A program made the translations under genes and the position numbers. Below the pieces are notes generated by a model. That model ran no database searches, was not told the DNA's origin, and worked only from the letters and a program-made list of their open reading frames with translations. Below, piece after piece: positions 52,669-61,000 of a stretch of DNA of 64,000 nt (its first letter is position 1; every line of letters begins with the position of its first letter). The stretch spans positions 1 through 64,000 of the forward strand of contig JAIYAP010000071.1 of assembly GCA_027488935.1 (NCBI GenBank), in the 5' to 3' direction. The stretch comes from Saprospiraceae bacterium. GTDB taxonomy: Bacteria; Bacteroidota; Bacteroidia; Chitinophagales; Saprospiraceae.

Positions 52669-53700
52669 ATGCCATTCGCTGATATTGCCCGCCATTTTTT
52701 TGATTTTGATCAATGTCTGAGTGCTGCACCGGTTGGGCAAGGCAATATCAATGACAGTTACCGAATTGAGTTGTCGTTTGCATCAGGTGAGACCAATTGT
52801 TATTTACTGCAACGCCTCAACCACCAGGTTTTTAAAAACCCTGCGTTGGTGATGGACAATATAAGTAAGGTATCCAGTTATTTGCAACAGCAAGCGTATG
52901 GCTATCAAATTGCCACGCCCTTGCCTACCCGCAATGGACAATGGTTGCATCAGGACGCGAAAGGCAATTACTGGCGCGTTTTTCCATTTTTTGAAAATAC
53001 GTTTTCTCCCGATGGGATTTCCGACCCGGCCATTGCTTATGAGGCTGCGCGGGCCTATGGCGCATTTGCGGCAGCTTTGCGCAATTTTCCTGCCCATGAA
53101 TTAGGCGAAACCATCCCCGGATTTCATGATACCGAACAGCGTTGGGCGTTTTTCTTAACTATTTTGGACCAGGATCCGGTGGGACGAGTAGCCCGTGCGC
53201 AAGCTGAAATTGCTGCTATTTTTGAGATAAAACCGGTTTTTGATAAAATTCAGCATTTAAGGGCACAGCTTCCCTTGCGGGTTACCCACAATGATACCAA
53301 AGCGGGTAATATTTTAATAGATAAAACCACCCAAAAAGCGGTTGCTGTGATCGATTGGGATACGGTGATGCCCGGTTTGATTTTATCCGATTTTGGCGAT
53401 ATGGTGCGCACTTTTGTGCCCAACGGCCCCGAAGATGCAGCAAGTCAAGGCCTGCAAATGCGCCAGGAAATACTGGATGCGCTGCTAAGTGGTTTTTTAA
53501 GCGAAACGGAGGCCTTTCTAAGTACCGAAGAAAAAGCGCAACTCCTGCTCGGCGGCCAATGGATGACCGGCGAGCAGGCTTTGCGCTTCCTGACCGACTA
53601 CCTGGCCGGTGATGTATATTTTAAAGTGCAGGACCCGGAACACAATTTGCGCAGAACACAAAATCAGCTGCGCCTCTTGCATTTATTGCAGGCGCTTTAA
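52669..53700 (+). CDS. APH-fold kinase (N-acetylhexosamine kinase-like)
   Basis: 343 residues with an APH/choline-kinase fold. The catalytic loop is H207-N-D209-T-K-A-G-N214 and the metal-binding D229-W-D231 follows, as in the family. The N-terminal lobe has V-G-Q-G-N-I-N-D-S-Y-R and L-L-Q-R-L-N-H-Q-V-F, which I associate with the NahK/MdsC group phosphorylating N-acetylhexosamines, but the substrate is not proven. It is the last gene of the fabH operon and converges with the metallophosphatase, with only three bases between the stop codons. Confidence 0.78.
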   Translation: MPFADIARHFFDFDQCLSAAPVGQGNINDSYRIELSFASGETNCYLLQRLNHQVFKNPALVMDNISKVSSYLQQQAYGYQIATPLPTRNGQWLHQDAKGNYWRVFPFFENTFSPDGISDPAIAYEAARAYGAFAAALRNFPAHELGETIPGFHDTEQRWAFFLTILDQDPVGRVARAQAEIAAIFEIKPVFDKIQHLRAQLPLRVTHNDTKAGNILIDKTTQKAVAVIDWDTVMPGLILSDFGDMVRTFVPNGPEDAASQGLQMRQEILDALLSGFLSETEAFLSTEEKAQLLLGGQWMTGEQALRFLTDYLAGDVYFKVQDPEHNLRRTQNQLRLLHLLQAL

Positions 53701-53703
53701 ATA

Positions 53704-54858
53704 CTATTCCTTGTTGCTATCCGATTTACGCGGAAAAGCGATGGTAAAAACCGAGGTTTTGTCTCCACGGCTATCAATGCCGTAACAAATACCGTCTTCT
53801 ATCAGCAAGGTTTTCATAAAGCCACGGCGCAAGTTTTCTTCGTGGTAAAGGTCGATACAAATTACCTTTCCGCCATAGTTGAAGGTCAAATCAGGGACCA
53901 AAGTGTGTCCAATAACCATCCGTTGGGCCGAGAAATAGGCCAAAATCATATCAATATCTTCCACGCTTATTTTGCTCTTGGCTATGGTGCGGCACCAAAA
54001 AATACCCGTTTGCTGGTCAAAAATTGCGCGCGGATTGCCCGCCGGAATATCTGCTTGTGCTTCCCCCAAGTGGTTGCGTGCAATCCGGTTGATGGTAGCA
54101 ATATTCATTTTAGTGCGCACCAGCTCCGGGCTGATCCCGCCATGACAAAACAAAAAATCGCCAATTTTTTCTAGGGCATTTTTAGTGCGTAACCACCGGC
54201 CCAATTCGGTATCTTCATTGAACCACATGGGATAAGCCTCGCCCATCAGTATCGCATTGGCCAAATATTTTCGGCGCACATATTCTGTATTGCCCTGCAA
54301 ATTGAGAATTTCATGATTGCCTAAAATAAAATGCACTTTCCCGCCGGCTGCCTTTGCCTCCTGCTCCAGTTTGTACACCAACCAAAGGCATTCGGTTACG
54401 TTACTCCCACGGTCAAAATAATCGCCCAATAAAATGAGGTGGCCTTTTCCAAAAATCCAATCGAAATCGCGGTTGATCACCTTGGCACCCATCAACATGG
54501 TTTTGAATGCCTGAAAATTCCCTTCGATATCCGAAAGCACAATCATTTTTTCAGGCAAGCTGTATAGATCCGGCTCCACTTTTAAGCTGTCTTGCAACTC
54601 AAAACTAAAACGATCCTCCGTTTCGGGCACATAACAACTCAACAACACCTTGGATGACTCCAGGTAATATACTTCGCGCGCCATCATTCCTGTATCGCGA
54701 CGCTCCACCGATTTTACGACAATCTGGCCGTTTCGGTAAAAAACATGCGGACCATCCGGCCCGCCTTTCATGGGTTCTGGATCTGGATTGCCCGCCACTA
54801 ATATAAATGGCAAGTACAGCACCGCCCACAAATTCACACACAACTGTTTCATTTTCAA
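53704..54858 (-). CDS. Secreted calcineurin-like metallophosphatase
   Basis: 384 residues with an N-terminal signal (about 1-23). The metallophosphatase motifs are all present: S-D-I-E-G-N (Asp110; E replaces the usual H of G-D-x-H-G), G-D-Y-F-D-R-G (145-151), G-N-H-E (180-183) and V-I-G-H-T. The set resembles the Shewanella-like (Shelphs) PPP phosphatases. It acts outside the inner membrane. The start could be either methionine of MKM. It follows the OmpA-like gene by 65 bases on the same strand, so co-transcription is possible. Confidence 0.82.
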   Translation of the reverse strand: MKMKQLCVNLWAVLYLPFILVAGNPDPEPMKGGPDGPHVFYRNGQIVVKSVERRDTGMMAREVYYLESSKVLLSCYVPETEDRFSFELQDSLKVEPDLYSLPEKMIVLSDIEGNFQAFKTMLMGAKVINRDFDWIFGKGHLILLGDYFDRGSNVTECLWLVYKLEQEAKAAGGKVHFILGNHEILNLQGNTEYVRRKYLANAILMGEAYPMWFNEDTELGRWLRTKNALEKIGDFLFCHGGISPELVRTKMNIATINRIARNHLGEAQADIPAGNPRAIFDQQTGIFWCRTIAKSKISVEDIDMILAYFSAQRMVIGHTLVPDLTFNYGGKVICIDLYHEENLRRGFMKTLLIEDGICYGIDSRGDKTSVFTIAFPRKSDSNKE

Positions 54859-54923
54859 AGCTCCATCACGAGCGTGTTACACCCTCAATTTGTTATAAAA
54901 AAATGGCCATACCGGCACTTCAT

Positions 54924-57002
54924 TTATGGTTTTACCGGACTGCCCAACTTTCGTACTGCAATTTCCAGTCGGTTGTTTTGCTGATGTTCTTCGTCTGAGC
55001 ATTCCACCCCTTCGGTACAGCGGTTCCGTGGCTCAGACTCCCCTTTGCCATAAGCCCGAATGCGTTCCGCTTGAATACCCCTGTAGGTCAAGTAGGTTTT
55101 GGCATTTTTAGCACGCTCATCGGTGAGTTCCTGGTTCAACTGTGATTCACCCCGTGTATCCGTGTGTACATTGATGTCGATTTCCATTTCCGGATAGCGG
55201 ATCAATAATTCATACAACGCTTCCAGGTTGCGCACCGCGTATTGATTGAGGGTCGCTTTGTTGTACTCGTAGAAGATTTTTTCCATGATAATCACGGAGC
55301 CGTCTTGCAAGCCATTGGCAAGGGGCATTTCCTCTTCAATACTTGCTCCTTCTTTGAGGGGTTTCAACAAAATTTCTGATGAAGCGCGTTTGCCTCGGGC
55401 CGCCGCAAATCGGAAACTTGCCGAATTAAAGCCCTCCCGATCCACATAACCAATATAATCGCCTTCAACGGGCAAGCAGGCATCAAACTCACCATTAGAG
55501 GTCGTACGCACGGTAACTTCTTCGCCCGTCGAGCGGCTAACCATTCTAACTACAGCGTTGGTGATACGGGTGCCAAATTCGGAAGAAACAACAATACCAC
55601 CTGCCCGAAAACACAAAGGCGCTTCCCGCATATTAAAGTCCAACACAATATCCTTTTCGTCTTCAATGGATATCAGCCGATCTTGTGTGCGGTAGCCATC
55701 CATGCTTACTATGACCAAATAGGTACGGTAACGGTTGAATTGGGTACTCGCTGCTCCATCTGTATTGGAATAAAAACCTGGTTTGCCCAAATCCACAGCA
55801 TCCTTGCGCACCAGTTGGAAACTCAACACATTCTTTTTGTCCTGTACCGGGGCGATTTCCATTTTATAAAAATCATTCGGGCCGTCACTGCCCAAAAAGC
55901 CATCGTTGGTAGGTTGCAAAATTCGGATCGAAGCATTTTGAATGGCTTCCCCTGTTTTGGCATCTCGTACCGCAAAATCCACTTTATTGACTTCCGGTTT
56001 TCCGACACCTTCTAAACCGCGCGGCGCAGAAAAACGATAAATATCTTCATGACCATAACCTGGATCTCGGGTACTTGCGAAAAAGCCTGATTTTCCATCC
56101 GGGTCAATGATCAAACTTTTATCATCCGCCTCCGAGTTAAAAGGGGCATTCATGTTTACCACTTCTTCCGGGTTGGTCAGCGGATTGTTTACATAATATA
56201 AATCATAACCGCCCAAAGAATTGGCTCGGCCGTTGGAGGTAAAAAACAAGGTTCCTTGATAACTTATAAACGGATAAATATCATTTCGATCTGTATTGAT
56301 GTTTGGCCCCAGGTTACGCGGTTTTCCCCAGCTTGTCCGACCATTGCCAAGTTCTTCCCGTTCTACTACATAAATATCGTATCCGCCCTGGCTTCCTTCC
56401 AGTTTGTCGGATGCAAAGAACAATTTGGTGCCATCTGGAGAAAGGCTTGGGTGCACACAATTATAGTTGTCGTCGTTGAACGGCAAATCCAGCGCTCTAA
56501 ACCAATCGGGATCAAGGCTGTCTTTACGGGTTTCGTAAATTTTATTTTTAGCGACCCCGTTTCTGGCTGCTTTACGCACGCCATCGCGGTTATTGGTGCG
56601 GGTGTAATAGGCCGTTTTCAAATCGCGGGTAAAACACAAGGGGCCATCATGTAACGCCGATTTTTTACTTCCATCGAAATAGAATTTTACCGGGGTGGAT
56701 GGATCGCCATTGGGATCAAAAGCAGAAAAGTAAAACTCGGAAAACGGTTCATCGTCTTCGTCCTTTGGTCCGTTTTTATCTTGCGTAGAAACAAACATCA
56801 GTCCTCCGTCAAAAAAAGCCGGGCCAAATTCGATCCGTGGTGTGTTGATACCAATGCAATTTTTGATTGTTACCGGATAGCGTCGTTCATCTTTCTCGCG
56901 GAGCCGGTCCTTAGATTTGCTTTTCCCTGAATTTTGGGCGAGCAAAACAGTTGAACAAGTAAAAAGCAGGAGCGGGAGCAACAGGATTAATTTACGTGTC
57001 AT
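54924..57002 (-). CDS. OmpA-family protein with PD40 repeats (PorE-like)
   Basis: The start is set at ATG 57002, 4 bases after the PorP gene, giving 692 residues with a signal peptide (about 1-23). The N-terminal two-thirds form a PD40/WD40-like propeller (H-P-S-L-S-P-D-G-T-K-L-F-F-A and similar repeats). A carboxypeptidase-regulatory-like segment (about 460-560) follows, then an OmpA_C peptidoglycan-binding domain (about 587-689: D-I-N-V-H-T-D-T-R-G and N-Q-E-L-T-D-E-R-A). This is the layout of PorE of the T9SS in Porphyromonas. It should tether the secretion or adhesin complex to peptidoglycan. It is in an operon with the PorP/SprF gene and the adhesin. Confidence 0.85.
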   Translation of the reverse strand: MTRKLILLLPLLLFTCSTVLLAQNSGKSKSKDRLREKDERRYPVTIKNCIGINTPRIEFGPAFFDGGLMFVSTQDKNGPKDEDDEPFSEFYFSAFDPNGDPSTPVKFYFDGSKKSALHDGPLCFTRDLKTAYYTRTNNRDGVRKAARNGVAKNKIYETRKDSLDPDWFRALDLPFNDDNYNCVHPSLSPDGTKLFFASDKLEGSQGGYDIYVVEREELGNGRTSWGKPRNLGPNINTDRNDIYPFISYQGTLFFTSNGRANSLGGYDLYYVNNPLTNPEEVVNMNAPFNSEADDKSLIIDPDGKSGFFASTRDPGYGHEDIYRFSAPRGLEGVGKPEVNKVDFAVRDAKTGEAIQNASIRILQPTNDGFLGSDGPNDFYKMEIAPVQDKKNVLSFQLVRKDAVDLGKPGFYSNTDGAASTQFNRYRTYLVIVSMDGYRTQDRLISIEDEKDIVLDFNMREAPLCFRAGGIVVSSEFGTRITNAVVRMVSRSTGEEVTVRTTSNGEFDACLPVEGDYIGYVDREGFNSASFRFAAARGKRASSEILLKPLKEGASIEEEMPLANGLQDGSVIIMEKIFYEYNKATLNQYAVRNLEALYELLIRYPEMEIDINVHTDTRGESQLNQELTDERAKNAKTYLTYRGIQAERIRAYGKGESEPRNRCTEGVECSDEEHQQNNRLEIAVRKLGSPVKP

Positions 57003-57006
57003 AGTG

Positions 57007-57981
57007 TTACAAATTGGGTTTGGAAATCTTGTCATTAGAGCCTTCTGGAGGATTAAAATAATAACGCGCACTCATTTCGATGCTTCCTTTATTGAAACGG
57101 CGCAACCGCGTTAGTCCAATGTCGTACGACAAACAGAAAAAAATGAATTTGTTTGCCTGCAATCCTACCAGCACATCAACGCTTTCTCCGGCCTTGTTGG
57201 TATCTCCGCCGGTACGATAGGTGATTGCGCTAAAATATTTTTCTTTCAAAACCATCGTAAAGTTGATATCCGCATCAAAAGGCACATTGGGTGCATATTT
57301 TAGCAATACCTGTGGTGTACATACGATGTTTTCATCTACTTGAAAATTATAACCAGCCATTGCATTAAAATGTTGCACTTCTTGGGAAAGAACGAGTCCG
57401 CCATCCGCAAAATCAATATTGTTGCGAACCAGACGGGTTGCTGCAACGCCGGCATACCAACGCTCTCGGCCGCGTTTTTTACCTGAATAAAACAACCCGA
57501 AACCAAGGTTGGGAACGATTTTGCTTTGTGCGGTAGTCGGAATCGCCTGGTCGGTAGGGATCGGTTGCGTAGCCGACAATCGATCATCCCCCCAGTTTTG
57601 GTAAAATTGCCGTACACTGGGCTGTATCCCGATACAAAATGATCCTCTTTTGAAAGGAATACGATAAGCGTAAGCACCTTCCAAGGTGAGGGTACGCGTA
57701 ATCCCAATCGTACTGCGAACCAAGTTACCCCCCAGCCCTACCCGGTTGCTCAACATGGGCATGGAGTAGGAGATGAACTGGGTATTGGGGGCTCCTTCAA
57801 TTTTGTTCACCCATTGGCTCCGGTACGCAACAAGCAGCGCCGGTGATTCGAAATTGCCATTGGCTGCCGGATTGTAGGCTGGTTTGTACAGCATAAACTG
57901 GGTGTACATCTGTTCTTGCTGGGCCCAAGCAGGTTGCACCAGAAATAACAGACCGATTAAAAAAGCGAGTTTGTTGTGCAT
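57007..57981 (-). CDS. PorP/SprF family outer-membrane protein
   Basis: 324 residues with a signal peptide (about 1-21, ending A-W-A-Q). The opening Q-Q-E-Q-M-Y-T-Q-F-M-L-Y-K-P-A-Y-N-P-A and S-Q-W-V-N are signatures of the PorP/SprF family, and the rest is a barrel of alternating aromatic strands. SprF is needed for surface export of the type B-signal adhesin SprB in Flavobacterium. Its position 28 bases after the adhesin stop and 4 bases before the OmpA-like gene fits the same role for the partner encoded at 58010. Confidence 0.92.
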   Translation of the reverse strand: MHNKLAFLIGLLFLVQPAWAQQEQMYTQFMLYKPAYNPAANGNFESPALLVAYRSQWVNKIEGAPNTQFISYSMPMLSNRVGLGGNLVRSTIGITRTLTLEGAYAYRIPFKRGSFCIGIQPSVRQFYQNWGDDRLSATQPIPTDQAIPTTAQSKIVPNLGFGLFYSGKKRGRERWYAGVAATRLVRNNIDFADGGLVLSQEVQHFNAMAGYNFQVDENIVCTPQVLLKYAPNVPFDADINFTMVLKEKYFSAITYRTGGDTNKAGESVDVLVGLQANKFIFFCLSYDIGLTRLRRFNKGSIEMSARYYFNPPEGSNDKISKPNL

Positions 57982-58009
57982 AGATAACGGCTAGTTAAGG
58001 CGTGGTTTT

Positions 58010-61000
58010 TTAACGTTGTATCAGTACAAATCCGGTTTTAGGTTTCGATCCATCCTGAATTTCCACTACATAAAAGTAGGTTCCTACTGGCAAATCCGCG
58101 CCATTCAACTTGCCATCCCAACCGTTGCTGTTGTCATACTGCGCGGCATGGTACACAATATCGCCCCATTGGTTGTAAATACTAACTTCCACATCCACCA
58201 CACCTTCTCCTACAAAACAGGACGCCGGGATGATAAATGTTTCATTTACATTGTCGTTGTTCGGCGTAATGATGGTTGGAATGATACAATCTTCCGGTTC
58301 TCCAATAATGAATTGTGCTTGCGCAAAACTGCAAGTATCTGGACAAAACGTATTGCACACTTTATAAATCAACTTGTCGGTGCCAGAAAAACCAGCAGAT
58401 GCTTGATAAGTGTACACCCCATTGGAAATCAATTTCAAGGTACCGTCTGTTGGATCGGTGGTAATGGTTACAGAAAAATCATTGGGCAAAATATCATTGA
58501 GGATCAAATTTGCTGACTGGGTAGCACCATAGGTTACATCAATAATGTCTGCTACTGCCGTGGGCGCTAATTGATAGTTAATCACCACGGTGTCGCGTCC
58601 ATTGTTTTTGCAGGTATCGCCGTTGGTGGTCCAATACAAAATATTGGGACCGGTTTGCAAGTTGCCTACCACTGAAACCTCATTGGTTGCCGGCGTGAAA
58701 GTGATATTGGGATTACTGCTCGTCCACAATCCTGTTTCAAAATCCTGAAGCTGCGTTGCGCTCACTTTGGTTGTTGCTTCATTTCTGCAAATCGTTTGGT
58801 CTGCACCCGCATAAGGCTTGGCAGAAAAATTATCGACCCGTACCCGCACAGAATCCATACCGCATCCAATATCCGATAATACCCAGTAGAAGAAATAACT
58901 ACCACCGGGTACCAGGTTGGAAACGGTGGTGGTGGTACTGTCTGGATTTGAAATTCCGATCATTAACACATTGGTCTGGTTTTCATCTTGCGTCCAGCGG
59001 CCTTTTGTATTTTGACCCTGAAAAGACTGAATAGTAACAGCATTTACCGCACAGGCTGTAATATAAGTTTCGGGCACTTTCGCTGTTTCCGGCGCAACCA
59101 TGGTGATCACGGAAGTATCTGTGTCAAAATTTATACAACCACCATTGCTGATCGCCCAAACAAAAGTGTATGTATTTCCCGCTGTAAAACCAGTCAAGGT
59201 AGATTTTGGGTCATCGGGATTGACAATCGTAAGCGCGGGTGTACCAACTTGTGTCCATTTTCCGGTAATTCCCTGGGTGGGGGCACTGGCGTTCAGACGC
59301 AATACATCCCGCGTACACAACAGCCGTGGAGAAGGACCTGCATCCGCTTGGTTTGCTGGAATGGTATCCAGTATAACGGAGACGGTTTGTGAAAACAAAG
59401 AATTACATCCGCCCTTACTGGCAATAACTTTAAAGGTTTGGGTGCCCGGTGAAAACTGATTCAGGTTGCTAATTAACAAACTTCCAGAGGGCAACGGACC
59501 CGCGATGGTATCGTTTTGTTCAACATGAATCCAGGTATATTGAGCGCCTTGGGTTAAAGTGGGCATGCTTACCATTAGGTTGATGATGGCCGTTGGGTCG
59601 CTTTTACAGATACGCGCTGGAACGGGTGGCAGGATAAACGGTTGCTTGGGTAATGCATCAATCAACACAAGTATGGGTTCTATTGCAAAAGTGGTACATC
59701 CATTTAACGTTACTCTTACGTTATAAGGCCCTTCGTTGTTTTCATTGACCGGGCTAATCATCGGATTCGCAATTGGCTGCGTCGGATTGAAATTAGGTCC
59801 CGTCCAGAAATATTGTGCATTCGGGTTGCTGTTCGGATTAGACACCCATAAATTTAAGGTTCCGCCTTCGCAAACAGGTGAATTAGATTGTGGCTGTGGC
59901 GATACCGGGAAGGGATTCACCGTAAGTCGGATGCTCGTGGACAGCGGCGACAAACAGTTGGCGGCATTTACCTGTACTTGATATAATCCAGTTTGATTGA
60001 CTTGTGCACTCGGAATGTCAATAAAATTATTCGATGTGACAATAGGGGTAGCACTGTATGGAACCGTCCAGGTATAGGTGGTTGGCATTTGATAAGAGCC
60101 TGCATTGTCTACCCGAAGTTTTAAAACGGCACCCGCACATACGGTGGTATCATTGGTAGTATTGCCCCATTTCAGGATGGGCAAATCAAGTGGGTTGCCC
60201 ACATTTATAGTCGTTGAACCTGCTGTTGATGTGCAGCCCAGTGCATCTTTTACAATCAATAAATAAGTGCCATTGTCTTTACCGGATACATCGGGTAGGA
60301 CGGGCATCGGGTCGGTCGAGAACAGATTTTCAGGCGCAACATTTGGGTGATACCAACAATACATCAACGGTAAACTGTTACTTGTCACCACCGGAATCAG
60401 GGTCGCGTCGGATGTTCCATCGGGACAGAGTGGCGCATTGTTGGTGATGGTATCAATAATGGGTTGCTCACTGATAATAACTTTTACAATTGCAGAATCA
60501 GCGCAGCCATTTTCATTTTTGCCAATCACCTTATATAGCCCCGGTACGCCGGGGGTTCTAATCGGATTTTGTTGGAAAGTTGAATAGTTGCTTGGGCCAG
60601 TCCAGGCCCAAAATGGCAGGTTTGTCTGGTTCGAGGTAGCCGTTAGTTGAAGGGTATCATTTATACAAATCGCAATCTCGGGGGGGGCTGCTACGTCGGG
60701 GTATGCTTTCACATTGATGCAAAAATCATTTGACCAATCGGACGCGCAATTTTGCTGCACGACCCGCAAGCGCCAACAAGCATTGTCTGTCAGCGAAAGG
60801 TTATTTAATACCAGCGCATTGGTGGTGGTCGTAATTTGTAAGGCCGGGCTAATCCGCTCCCAGATATATCCAATACCCAACACATTGCTTATTAAGGTGG
60901 TAGTACCTCCTACACAAAGTGCATTTTGGCCTGAAATAACCGGTTGTGTTGGGGTTGTGTCTACTTTTATTTCTACCAAATCGGGGATCGACGCGCAGTT

